From NCBI RefSeq assembly GCF_037940415.1, contig NZ_CP149798.1, positions 6,605,001 through 6,669,000 on the forward strand: 64,000 nt of DNA. The letters are read 5' to 3'. Shown here piece by piece: positions 49,797 through 58,420 of this stretch. A program made the position numbers and the translations under genes. The notes under the pieces were generated by a model. That model was given only the letters and a program-made list of their open reading frames with translations. It ran no database searches and was not told the DNA's origin. Every line of letters begins with the position of its first letter. Within the stretch, counting starts at the first letter, position 1. Source of the DNA: Streptomyces sp. f51. GTDB lineage: Bacteria > Actinomycetota > Actinomycetes > Streptomycetales > Streptomycetaceae.

Positions 49797-50029
49797 GGTT
49801 CCGCGCCGCCCGCGCCGTCCCGCCCGCGCCGCGCCGCCCGCGCCGCGCCGTCCCGCCCGCGCCGTCCCGCCCGCGCCGCGCCGCCCGCGCCGCGCCGTCC
49901 CGCCCGCGCCGCGCCGTCCCGCCCGCGCCGCCCCGCCCCGCCCGCGCCGCTCCGCCCGGCGTGTGCTGCCCTGCCCGGCTCGGGCCGCGTCGCCCGGCGT
50001 GTGCCGCGCCGCCCGTCGCGGTCTTCCGT
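49797..50029. repeat. 233-nt adenine-free, CCGCGCCG-rich repeat tract
   Basis: No A occurs on the plus strand from 49797 to 50029. The first 150 bases are irregular tandem copies of CGCGCCGCC and GTCCCGCCCGCGCCG, almost entirely G and C. It separates the FhuF-like gene from glgA. The long reading frames across it are products of the missing A (few stops) and are not taken as genes. Confidence 0.85.
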
Positions 50030-50086
50030 ATCGGCTTCAACTGAGTGACCATGATGGGCACCAGCCGGTTAGGACGGGGGTTCTGT

Positions 50087-51238
50087 GTGCGCGTGGGACT
50101 GCTGACCCGGGAGTATCCGCCGGACGTCTACGGCGGCGCGGGCGTCCATGTGGAGTTCCTCGCCAGGGAGTTGAGGGATCTCACCGAACTCGACGTGCAC
50201 TGCTGGGGCGAGGGCGCCTCCGGCGGAGTCGTCCGCCATCGGCCCTGGCCCGCCCTCGACGGCGCCAACGACGCTTTGCGCACCTTCTCCGTGGACCTGT
50301 CGATCGCCGCCGCGCTCGAAGGCCGTGAACTCGTCCACTCCCACACCTGGTACGCCAATCTCGCGGGACACTTCGGAAAGCTCCTGCACGGCATTCCGCA
50401 TGTGATGACCGCCCACTCCCTCGAACCGCTGCGCCCCTGGAAGGCCGAGCAGCTGGGCGGTGGCTACGCCCTCTCCTGCTGGGCCGAGCGCACCGCGATC
50501 GAGGCCGCCGACGCCGTGATCGCCGTCTCGGGCGCCATGCGCGACGACATCCTCGGCTGCTATCCGGACCTGGACCCGGCCAGGGTGCGCGTCGTGCACA
50601 ACGGCATCGACACCTCCCTCTACCGGCCCGACCCGGGCACCGACGTCCTGGAGCGGATCGGCCTGGACACCGGGCGCCCCTACATCCTGTTCGTCGGTCG
50701 CATCACCCGGCAGAAGGGGGTGCCCCATCTGCTGCGTGCCGTGCGGGACATCGACCCGGCCGCGCAGGTGGTGCTGTGCGCGGGCGCCCCCGACACTCCG
50801 GAGATCGACCGTGAATTCCGTCAGCTGTACCAGGAGTTGAGTGCCGTACGGGACGGCGTGCACTGGATCCCGCAGATGCTGCCACGGCCCGATGTCATCC
50901 AACTCCTCACGCACGCGGCCGTGTTCGTCTGTCCCTCGGTGTACGAGCCGCTCGGCATCGTCAATCTGGAGGCGATGGCCTGCGGTACGGCGGTGGTGGC
51001 CTCGCGGGTCGGCGGCATTCCCGAGGTGGTCGAGCACGGTGAGACGGGCCTCCTCGTGCCGCTGGGCGACGACTTCGAGACGGAGCTCGCGACGGCTCTG
51101 GACTCCGTGCTCGCCGACCCCGCCACGGCCCGGCGCATGGGCGAGGCCGGACGGCTGCGCGCGGTGGGGGAGTTCGGCTGGGACGCGGTGGCCCGGCGGA
51201 CGGTCCGGCTGTACGAGGAAGTCCTCAAAGCGGGGTAA
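50087..51238 (+). CDS. glgA: GT4 glycogen synthase / maltose-1-phosphate synthase (GlgA-GlgM type)
   Basis: This 383-residue GT-B glycosyltransferase begins VGLLTREYPPDVYGGAGVHV. It has GIPHVMTAHSLEPLRPWK, FVGRITRQKGVPHLLRAV in the donor half, and the catalytic E-x7-E region CPSVYEPLGIVNLEAMACGT. The length matches the short actinobacterial enzyme, whose mycobacterial counterpart (GlgM) makes maltose 1-phosphate from ADP-glucose for the GlgE route. GTG 50087 has GGGGG seven bases upstream. glgC, which supplies ADP-glucose, is 198 bp downstream. Confidence 0.93.
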   Translation: MRVGLLTREYPPDVYGGAGVHVEFLARELRDLTELDVHCWGEGASGGVVRHRPWPALDGANDALRTFSVDLSIAAALEGRELVHSHTWYANLAGHFGKLLHGIPHVMTAHSLEPLRPWKAEQLGGGYALSCWAERTAIEAADAVIAVSGAMRDDILGCYPDLDPARVRVVHNGIDTSLYRPDPGTDVLERIGLDTGRPYILFVGRITRQKGVPHLLRAVRDIDPAAQVVLCAGAPDTPEIDREFRQLYQELSAVRDGVHWIPQMLPRPDVIQLLTHAAVFVCPSVYEPLGIVNLEAMACGTAVVASRVGGIPEVVEHGETGLLVPLGDDFETELATALDSVLADPATARRMGEAGRLRAVGEFGWDAVARRTVRLYEEVLKAG

Positions 51239-51436
51239 CCGTTCGGACAGGCGGTCACCGGACGAGCGGACTTCGGTCGGCCGGGCATCAACTGCCCGGA
51301 CGTCGGACGGACTTCACTGAGGCCGAATCCGGTCGGCCGACTTGGGACGGCCCTGCTTCGGGCAGATGTACTTCGGAACGCGGGGCGGGTCCGGGCAGCC
51401 GGGCGCGGCCCGACCGGGCGTGGAAGGGGCGGCAGC

Positions 51437-52666
51437 ATGCGGCGTGGTGGGCGCGGTGGACCTTCGGTGCTGGGAATCGTACTGGCGGGAGGCGAGGGCA
51501 AGCGGCTGATGCCGCTCACCGCGGACCGGGCGAAACCGGCGGTGACCTTCGGCGGCACGTACCGCCTCGTGGACTTCGTCCTCTCCAATCTCGTCAACGC
51601 GGACATCCTGCGCATCTGCGTGCTCACGCAGTACAAGTCGCACTCGCTCGACCGGCACATCACCACCACCTGGCGGATGTCGAGCCTGCTCGGCAACTAC
51701 GTGACCCCGGTTCCGGCCCAGCAGCGGCTCGGGCCCCGCTGGTACCTCGGCAGCGCGGACGCCATCCTCCAGTCGCTCAACCTCATCCACGACGAACAGC
51801 CGGAGTACGTCGCGGTGTTCGGCGCCGACCACGTCTACCGGATGGACCCCCGGCAGATGCTCGCCCAGCACATCGAGAGCGGGGCGGGGGTGACGGTGGC
51901 CGGCATACGGGTGCCGCGCGCCGAGTCGTCGTCCTTCGGTGTCATCAGCCCCGGCTCCGACGGCCAGAGCGTGCGGGGCTTCCTGGAGAAGCCCGCCGAC
52001 CCGCCGGGGCTCGCGGACGACCCCGAGTGCGTCTTCGCCTCGATGGGCAACTACATCTTCACCACCAAGGCGCTGATCGAGGCGCTGCACCGGGACGCCG
52101 AGGACGACAACTCCGTTCACGACATGGGCGGTTCGATCCTGCCCGCGCTCACTGAGAGGGGCGAGGCGCAGCTGTACGACTTCAGCGACAACCACGTGCC
52201 CGGCGAGACCACGCGGGACCAGGGCTACTGGCGCGACGTGGGCACCCTCGACGCCTACTACGACGCCCACATGGACCTGATCGCCGAGCGTCCCGCGTTC
52301 AACCTGTTCAACCGCAGCTGGCCCGTCTACACCAGCTCGGGGCAGCTCTCGCCGGCGCGCTTCAACGCCGGGGGCATCGCGAGCGAGTCCATCATCAGCG
52401 CGGGGTGCCTGATCCGCGGGCAGGTGACGCGCTCGGTGCTGTCGCCGGGCGTGGTCGTCGATCCCGGAGCGGTGGTCCAGGGTTCGATCCTGCACGACAA
52501 CGTCAAGATCGGGCGGGGCGCGGTGGTGCGCGGGGCGGTGCTCGACAAGAACGTCGAGGTCCCGCCGGGCGCGACGATCGGCGTCAATCCGGAGCGCGAC
52601 TCCGACCTCTACACGGTCTCCAAGGGTGGCGTGATCGCCCTGGGCAAGGGCCAGCGCGTCCCCTGA
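51437..52666 (+). CDS. glgC: glucose-1-phosphate adenylyltransferase
   Basis: This 409-residue enzyme makes ADP-glucose from glucose 1-phosphate and ATP. Motifs are the nucleotide loop VLAGGEGKRLMPLTADRAKP, FGADHVYRMD with the metal-binding Asp, GFLEKPADPP, and GYWRDVGTLDAYYDAH. The C-terminal left-handed beta-helix (about 290-409) contains hexapeptide repeats such as VVDPGAVVQGSIL. Allosteric control by glycolytic intermediates is usual in this family. It forms a glycogen/maltosyl pair with the upstream glgA. Confidence 0.95.
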   Translation: MRRGGRGGPSVLGIVLAGGEGKRLMPLTADRAKPAVTFGGTYRLVDFVLSNLVNADILRICVLTQYKSHSLDRHITTTWRMSSLLGNYVTPVPAQQRLGPRWYLGSADAILQSLNLIHDEQPEYVAVFGADHVYRMDPRQMLAQHIESGAGVTVAGIRVPRAESSSFGVISPGSDGQSVRGFLEKPADPPGLADDPECVFASMGNYIFTTKALIEALHRDAEDDNSVHDMGGSILPALTERGEAQLYDFSDNHVPGETTRDQGYWRDVGTLDAYYDAHMDLIAERPAFNLFNRSWPVYTSSGQLSPARFNAGGIASESIISAGCLIRGQVTRSVLSPGVVVDPGAVVQGSILHDNVKIGRGAVVRGAVLDKNVEVPPGATIGVNPERDSDLYTVSKGGVIALGKGQRVP

Positions 52667-52821
52667 CGGGCCCCGCGGGCGGACAGCGGTCCCCGGACAC
52701 CCGGCCCGTGAGGGACGGCGACTCCAGGCCGTTGTCGGCCCGCGTTTGTCATGTCCCTGGACAGGGGGTCGTGACGCGTGTTGTCCTGCGGGTGATCCGG
52801 GACGACATCGCCGTTGAGCGC

Positions 52822-52835
52822 TGACAACGATGTCA
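52822..52835. promoter_or_regulatory. operator-like site TGACAACGATGTCA
   Basis: TGACA and TGTCA form an inverted repeat around ACGA. The inner 12-mer GACAACGATGTC recurs exactly at 52940. A diverged copy in the opposite orientation (GACATCGCCGTTG) is at 52804. The sites lie in the glgC-GH92 intergenic region (308 bp, otherwise empty). Confidence 0.55.
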
Positions 52836-52939
52836 TCCCCTGGGGCGGTCCCGTGTGCGCCGTGCCCGGACGCGACGCGTCCCGCGTGATCCCCTCCGGT
52901 TGCCCGGAAAGCCGGTCCCCCGCCCCGACCATGCATGAG

Positions 52940-52951
52940 GACAACGATGTC
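52940..52951. promoter_or_regulatory. second copy of the 12-mer GACAACGATGTC
   Basis: Identical to the core at 52823-52834 and 105 bp downstream, ending 23 bp before the mannosidase ATG. This is a typical position for a repressor that blocks transcription. Confidence 0.55.
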
Positions 52952-52974
52952 GATCACCCACCGGAGGCTCCCGC

Positions 52975-55305
52975 ATGAGATGGACCCGGCGCCTGCGTCT
53001 GTGCACGGCGGGGCTGGTGACAGCGTCCGCGCTGTTCGCCCTGCCCACCGCACAGGCCGCCGAGCCGCGCGACGGCCAACTCACCGATCTGGTCAACCCG
53101 TTCATCGGCACCCAGAACGAGGGCAACACCTATCCCGGCGCCGCCGTGCCCTTCGGCATGGTCCAGTTCTCGCCGGACACCGGCCACAACACCGGCTACG
53201 ACCACTCCCAGAACCACGTCCGCGGCTTCTCCCTCGTCCACCTCTCGGGCGTCGGCTGCGGCCTCGGCGGTGACCTGCCCGTCCTGCCCACGACGGGGGA
53301 CATCACCCGGACGGACGACGCGCAGTACGCGGCGGAGTTCGACCACGACACCGAGGAGGCCCACCCCGGCTTCTACCGGGCCGACCTCAAGAGCGGGATC
53401 GAGGCCGAGCTGACGGCCACCGCCCGCACCGGCGTGCAGCGTTACACCTTCCCGGCCACCGACAAGGCCAACGTGCTGCTGAACGCCGGGCAGTCGCTGC
53501 ACAAGACGGTCTCGACGAAGGTCGAGGTCCTGGACGACCGGACCGTCCGCACGGAGATCACCGGCAGCGGCTTCTGCCGGTCCACCAAGCCGTACACGGT
53601 CTACACGATCACCCGTTTCGACCGGCCGTTCACCACCGCGGGCACCTGGAACGGCGACACCGTCACCGGCGCCAGGAAGGCGGCCGGCACCACCGGGCGC
53701 ACCGGGGCCTTCGTGCGCTTCGACACCACCGAGGACCGCACGGTCGAGGCGACCACCGCGCTCTCGTACGTGGACGCCCGCGGCGCGGCCGTCAACCTCC
53801 GCTCCGAGGGCGGCCGTTCCTTCGACCAGGTCCGCGAGGCCGCCCGCCGCGCCTGGGAGGACCGGCTCGGCGACGTACGCGCGCAAGGCGGCACCGACGC
53901 GCTGCGCCGCACCTTCTACTCCTCGCTCTACCGTTCCTTCCTCGCGCCCAACATCGGCAGCGACGCCGACGGCCGCTACACCGGCTGGGACCAGCGGATC
54001 CACCGGGCCAAGGGATTCACGTACTACCAGAACTGGTCGCTGTGGGACACCTATCGCACCCAGTCGCAGCTGCTCGCCCTGCTCGCGCCGCGTGAGGCGC
54101 GGGACATGGCGATCTCCGTCATCAAGATCGACGAGGAGAGCGGCTGGCTGCCCAAGTGGGGCTACGGCACGGTCGAGACGAACATCATGACCGGCGATCC
54201 GGTCACCCCCTTCCTCACCAACGCCTTCCAGCAGGGCCTGCTCAAGGGGTACGAGGAGCGGGCGTACCGCGCGCTGAAGAAGAACGCGGACGGCGTGCCG
54301 TCCGCCGACTCGCCCGCGGTGGGCCGGGAGGCCAACCGGGAGTACATCGCGAACGGGTTCGCCCCCTACCTCCAGGGCCGCCCGCACACGAAGAACGGAG
54401 ACTCGGACTACGACCACGGCGCCTCCGTGACACTGGAGTACGCCCTGTCGGACGCTGTGCTCGGCGAGATGGCGCGGGAGCTGGGCCACGACGCGGACGC
54501 GGCACGCTATCTGGCGCGGTCCCAGAGCTACCGCGCGATCCACGACCCCTCGACCGGGTTCTTCCGCGCCCGGGACGCCGCCGGGGCCTTCACCGGACCC
54601 GTCGACCCGGCCCAGAGCGTCGGCTTCCACGAGGGCACGGCCTGGCAGTACCAGTGGCTCGTGCCGCAGGACCTGCCGGGCATGATCGGCATGATCGGCG
54701 GCAAGCAGGCGGCGAACGACCGGCTCGACTCCTTCTTCGCCTACGGGCAGTTGCTGAAGGACCCGGCCAAGACCGCCCGAGAGGTCTGGGTCAACGGCCC
54801 GTACGCGTACTACAACGCGGACAAGTACAACCCGCAGAACGAGCCCGACCTGATCGCCCCGTACACCTACCTGTCCACCGGGCAGCCGTGGAAGACGACC
54901 GACGTCGTGCACGCGGCGCTGACCCTGTTCACCGACGCGCCGACCGGCATGACCGGCAACGACGACCTCGGCACGATGTCCGCCTGGAACGTCCTGTCCT
55001 CCATCGGGATCTTCCCGGTGCAGCCCGGCTACGACACCTGGGGGCTGTCCACCCCCGTGTTCGAGCGGGTCGACCTCACCCTCGACCGGCGCTACTACCC
55101 GCGCGGTGCCCTGACGGTCACGGCGCCGGGCACCTCGGACACCGACCGGTACGTCCAGTCGGCCCGCCTCGACGGTGCGCCGTACGGCCGTACGTACCTG
55201 ACGACCGGCACCCTGAAGGGCACCAGGTCGCTCGGCTTCACCGTCGGTCCTGAGCCGTCCGAGTGGGGAACGGCGGCCTCCGCGGCGCCTCCCGTCCTGA
55301 AGTGA
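52975..55305 (+). CDS. secreted GH92 alpha-mannosidase
   Basis: This 776-residue protein begins with a Sec signal peptide (RRLRLCTAGLVTASALFALP, cleavage near AQAAE at 27-29). The GH92 N-terminal beta domain follows, opening LVNPFIGTQNEGNTYPGAAV, then an (alpha/alpha)6 domain. Catalytic features are visible: the acid region VGFHEGTAWQYQWLVPQD (Glu) and the base region TGNDDLGTMSAWNVLSS (DD, calcium-linked). Family members are calcium-dependent exo-alpha-mannosidases acting on N-glycans or fungal mannans. ATG 52975 is preceded by CGGAGG. Two identical operator-like 12-mers lie upstream, so expression is probably mannoside-induced. Confidence 0.92.
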   Translation: MRWTRRLRLCTAGLVTASALFALPTAQAAEPRDGQLTDLVNPFIGTQNEGNTYPGAAVPFGMVQFSPDTGHNTGYDHSQNHVRGFSLVHLSGVGCGLGGDLPVLPTTGDITRTDDAQYAAEFDHDTEEAHPGFYRADLKSGIEAELTATARTGVQRYTFPATDKANVLLNAGQSLHKTVSTKVEVLDDRTVRTEITGSGFCRSTKPYTVYTITRFDRPFTTAGTWNGDTVTGARKAAGTTGRTGAFVRFDTTEDRTVEATTALSYVDARGAAVNLRSEGGRSFDQVREAARRAWEDRLGDVRAQGGTDALRRTFYSSLYRSFLAPNIGSDADGRYTGWDQRIHRAKGFTYYQNWSLWDTYRTQSQLLALLAPREARDMAISVIKIDEESGWLPKWGYGTVETNIMTGDPVTPFLTNAFQQGLLKGYEERAYRALKKNADGVPSADSPAVGREANREYIANGFAPYLQGRPHTKNGDSDYDHGASVTLEYALSDAVLGEMARELGHDADAARYLARSQSYRAIHDPSTGFFRARDAAGAFTGPVDPAQSVGFHEGTAWQYQWLVPQDLPGMIGMIGGKQAANDRLDSFFAYGQLLKDPAKTAREVWVNGPYAYYNADKYNPQNEPDLIAPYTYLSTGQPWKTTDVVHAALTLFTDAPTGMTGNDDLGTMSAWNVLSSIGIFPVQPGYDTWGLSTPVFERVDLTLDRRYYPRGALTVTAPGTSDTDRYVQSARLDGAPYGRTYLTTGTLKGTRSLGFTVGPEPSEWGTAASAAPPVLK

Positions 55306-55310
55306 CACCC

Positions 55311-55330
55311 GGCCCGCCCCGAGGCGGGCC
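55311..55330. terminator. hairpin after the GH92 gene
   Basis: GGCCCGCC (55311-55318) pairs with GGCGGGCC (55323-55330) around CCGA. A second, imperfect hairpin (CCCGTCCCT ... AGGGGCGGG) follows at once. Confidence 0.7.
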
Positions 55331-55464
55331 ACACGTCCCGTCCCTCCTCCGAGGGGCGGGACTTAATCCGCTGTTAACTGTGCGTAACTTGAGCGTACTT
55401 GACCGTAATCACCTGTCCGGGTTTGACTGCACGTCCAACCCGTCGTCGACGCGAGAGCAAGCCT

Positions 55465-56793
55465 TTGATCTCCGACCTCCTCGCACCACTCGACCTGGCG
55501 TTCTGGAACATCGAGTCCGAGCGGCACCCGATGCACCTCGGAGCCCTCGGTGTCTTCGCCGCGCACTCGCCCGCCGCGGGCGCCCACGCCGCCGACCTGC
55601 TGGCGGCCCGCGCGGCGGCCGTCCCCGGGCTGCGCATGCGGATCCGCGACGTGTGGCAGCCGACCTCGCCGCTCGCCTTCGGCAGCGCGGCCCGCGAGCC
55701 CGCGCCCGACTTCGAGCCGCTGGACCACGTCCTGCTGCACAAGCCGACCGCCGACTTCCACGCCGAGGCCGGGCGGCTCATGGAACGCCCGCTGGAGCGC
55801 GGCCGGCCGCCGTGGGAGGCGCACGTGCTGCCCGGCGAGGACGGCACGTCCTTCGCGGTGCTCTTCAAGTTCCACCACGCGCTCGCCGACGGGCTCAGGG
55901 CCCTGATGCTCGCCGCCGCCATCATGGACCCGATGGACCTGCCCGAACCCCGGCCGCGCCCCGCGGAACCGCCCCGGGGGCTCTTCCCGGACGTCCGCAA
56001 GCTGCCGGGCCTGGTCCGCGGCACCCTCTCCGACGTGGGCCGCGCCCTCGACATCGGCACCTCGGTGGCGCGCGCCACACTCGGCGCGCAGTCCTCGCCC
56101 GCCCTCACCTCCTCGGCCACCGGCACCCGGCGCACCGCCGGCGTCGTCATCGACCTGGACGAGGTGCACACCGTCCGCAAGACCGTCGGCGGCACCGTCA
56201 ACGACGTCCTGATCGCCGTCGTCGCGGGCGCCCTGCGCCGCTGGCTCGACGAACGGGGCGACGGCAGCGAGGGAGTCTCCCCGCGTGCCCTGATCCCCGT
56301 CTCCCGGCGCCGGCCGCGCACCGCGCAGCCACAGGGCAACCGGCTCTCCGGCTATCTGATACGGCTTCCCGTCGACGACCCGGACCCGCTCGGGCGGCTG
56401 CGTGCCGTACGCACGGCGATGGACCGGAACAAGGACGCCGGACCCAACCGGGGCGCCGGCGCCGTCGCGCTGCTCGCCGACCACGTACCGCCGCTCGGAC
56501 ACCGGCTCGGCGGGCCCGTCGTGGGCCAGGCCGCCCGGCTGCTGTTCGACATCCTCGTCACCAGCGTGCCGCTGCCCAGCCTCGGCCTGAAGCTCGGCGG
56601 CTGCCCGCTCACCGAGGTCTACCCGTTCGCCCCGCTGGCCCGCGGCCAGGCCCTCGCGGTGGCCGTCTCCACCTACCGGGGGCGGGTCCACTACGGGCTC
56701 GTGGCCGACGCCGAGGCCGTTCCCGACCTCGATCTGCTGGCCCGTTCGCTGGCCGAGGAGGTGCGCGTACTGATCACCGCCTGCACGCCATGA
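55465..56793 (+). CDS. wax ester synthase/diacylglycerol acyltransferase (WS/DGAT)
   Basis: This 442-residue acyltransferase makes triacylglycerol or wax esters from acyl-CoA. The active-site motif HHALADG is at about 137-143. Other family features are LAPLDLAFWNIESERHPMHL at the start, GGTVNDVLIAVVAGALR and PLPSLGLKLGGCPL. TTG 55465 is chosen because it places SDLLAPLDLAF at the N-terminus, as in homologues I recall; no ATG is available nearby. The upstream 80 bp contain three TAACTTG/TACTTGA-like direct repeats, possibly regulatory. Confidence 0.88.
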   Translation: MISDLLAPLDLAFWNIESERHPMHLGALGVFAAHSPAAGAHAADLLAARAAAVPGLRMRIRDVWQPTSPLAFGSAAREPAPDFEPLDHVLLHKPTADFHAEAGRLMERPLERGRPPWEAHVLPGEDGTSFAVLFKFHHALADGLRALMLAAAIMDPMDLPEPRPRPAEPPRGLFPDVRKLPGLVRGTLSDVGRALDIGTSVARATLGAQSSPALTSSATGTRRTAGVVIDLDEVHTVRKTVGGTVNDVLIAVVAGALRRWLDERGDGSEGVSPRALIPVSRRRPRTAQPQGNRLSGYLIRLPVDDPDPLGRLRAVRTAMDRNKDAGPNRGAGAVALLADHVPPLGHRLGGPVVGQAARLLFDILVTSVPLPSLGLKLGGCPLTEVYPFAPLARGQALAVAVSTYRGRVHYGLVADAEAVPDLDLLARSLAEEVRVLITACTP

Positions 56794-56804
56794 TCACAAC
56801 GGGT

Positions 56805-56834
56805 TTGGTGCCGCGCGCGATTGGTCCGTAAAAT
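56805..56834 (+). promoter_or_regulatory. promoter of the zinc-ribbon SDR gene
   Basis: TTGGTG (56805-56810) and TAAAAT (56829-56834) with an 18-bp spacer lie 60 bp before the ATG, just past the WS/DGAT stop. Confidence 0.6.
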
Positions 56835-56893
56835 TCCGCCTTCGAAAGCGAGCGCGGTTTCGAACGCGGCGCACAACCCGAGGAACGGCAGCG

Positions 56894-58408
56894 ATGACGG
56901 TGACAGAGGACGGCCGGGCGACCCCCGCCGTGGACACGACAGATGTGGCGGACGTCGCGTTCGGTCCCGGCATCGATCCGGAGCGGCTGGCGGTCTGCCT
57001 CGGCGTGCTCGACGAACTCGAGAAGATCGAGGTCGACCACCCCGACGCCATCGCCGTGCGCCGCGCCACCGCCGGTGTCTACCGGACCGTGAAGCAGCGC
57101 CGCCGCCAGGAGCGCCGCGCCGCCAAGACCGCCCACGACAAGCTGGTCACCGAGTCCACCGCGACCGGCTCCGCCCAGCGCATCGACGACGAGACCGAGG
57201 GCATCCTGCCGTCGTCGGTGACGGAGGAGGGCAAGATCGCGGGGATACTCCAGCGCCCGCGCTCCTGCTACACCTGCAAGACGCGGTACGTCGAGGTCGA
57301 CTACTTCTACCACCAGCTCTGCCAGGACTGCGCGGCCCTGAACCGCTCCCGCCGCGACGCCCGCACCGACCTCACCGGCAAGCGGGCGCTGCTCACCGGC
57401 GGCCGCGCCAAGATCGGCATGTACATCGCGCTGCGCCTGCTGCGTGACGGCGCGCACACCACGATCACCACGCGCTTCCCGAACGACGCGATCCGCCGCT
57501 TCAAGGCGATGGACGACTCGGCGGACTGGATCCACCGCCTGGAGGTCGTCGGCATCGACCTGCGCGACCCGGCCCAGGCCGTGGCGCTGGCCGACCGCGT
57601 CGCGGAGCAGGGCCCGCTCGACATCCTGATCAACAACGCCACGCAGACCGTGCGCCGGCTGCCCTCCGCGTACGCCGCGCTCGTCGAGAGCGAGAGCGCC
57701 CCGCTGCCGGCCGGTGAACTGCCCGCCCAGCACGTCATCGGCGCCTTCAACTCCGGCGCGGTCGACGGACTGACGGCGCTGCCCGTGGGTGTCTCCGGTC
57801 TGGAGGCGCAGAAGGTGGCCGATCTCGCCCTGGTCGCCGGCAACGCCAGCGTGGTCCGCCACCGCGAGGGCACCGCCATCGACGCGGGCGGCCTGCTCCC
57901 CGACGTCGTCGAGAGCAACACCTGGGTGCAGACGATCGAGCAGATCTCCCCGGTCGAGCTCCTCGAGACCCAGCTGTGCAACTACACGGCACCCTTCATC
58001 CTGATCAGCAAGCTGCGGCCGCAGATGGCCGAGGCCGCCCGCACGGCGTCCACGGGACGCGCGTACGTCGTCAACGTCTCCGCGATGGAGGGCGTGTTCG
58101 GCCGCGGCTACAAGGGCGCGGGCCACCCGAACACCAACGCCGCGAAGGCCGCCATGAACATGGTGACCCGCACCAGCGCCCAGGAGATGTTCCAGACCGA
58201 CGGCATCCTGATGACCTCGGTCGACACCGGCTGGATCACCGACGAGCGCCCGCACTACGACAAGCTGCGCCTGGCCGACGAGGGCTTCCACGCCCCGCTC
58301 GACCTCGTCGACGGCGCGGCCCGTGTGTACGACCCGATCGTCCGCGGCGAGCTCGGCGAGGACCTGTACGGCGTCTTCATGAAGGACTACGCGCCCGGCA
58401 AGTGGTAG
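56894..58408 (+). CDS. SDR-like protein with N-terminal zinc ribbon
   Basis: This 504-residue protein has a helical, basic N-terminal region (about 20-100, RTVKQRRRQERRAAK). A four-Cys zinc ribbon follows (CYTCKTRYVEVDYFYHQLCQ with a second CxxC, about 120-145). The Rossmann domain has ALLTGGRAKIGMYIA, a variant of TGxxxGIG, and the LINNATQ motif. The usual catalytic YxxxK is replaced: the segment reads HPNTNAAKAAMNM, keeping Lys but with no Tyr. The predicted fold is a short-chain dehydrogenase, but normal SDR chemistry is doubtful. ATG 56894 has AGGAACG upstream. It faces another SDR gene with 12 bp between. Confidence 0.78.
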   Translation: MTVTEDGRATPAVDTTDVADVAFGPGIDPERLAVCLGVLDELEKIEVDHPDAIAVRRATAGVYRTVKQRRRQERRAAKTAHDKLVTESTATGSAQRIDDETEGILPSSVTEEGKIAGILQRPRSCYTCKTRYVEVDYFYHQLCQDCAALNRSRRDARTDLTGKRALLTGGRAKIGMYIALRLLRDGAHTTITTRFPNDAIRRFKAMDDSADWIHRLEVVGIDLRDPAQAVALADRVAEQGPLDILINNATQTVRRLPSAYAALVESESAPLPAGELPAQHVIGAFNSGAVDGLTALPVGVSGLEAQKVADLALVAGNASVVRHREGTAIDAGGLLPDVVESNTWVQTIEQISPVELLETQLCNYTAPFILISKLRPQMAEAARTASTGRAYVVNVSAMEGVFGRGYKGAGHPNTNAAKAAMNMVTRTSAQEMFQTDGILMTSVDTGWITDERPHYDKLRLADEGFHAPLDLVDGAARVYDPIVRGELGEDLYGVFMKDYAPGKW

Positions 58409-58420
58409 GCGCGCCGGCTG

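Noticed and set aside
49800..50044. Long open frames across the CCGCGCCG repeat tract, both strands
   Set aside because: They result from the absence of A (few stop codons) and consist of Arg/Ala/Pro runs with no ribosome binding site or family motif.
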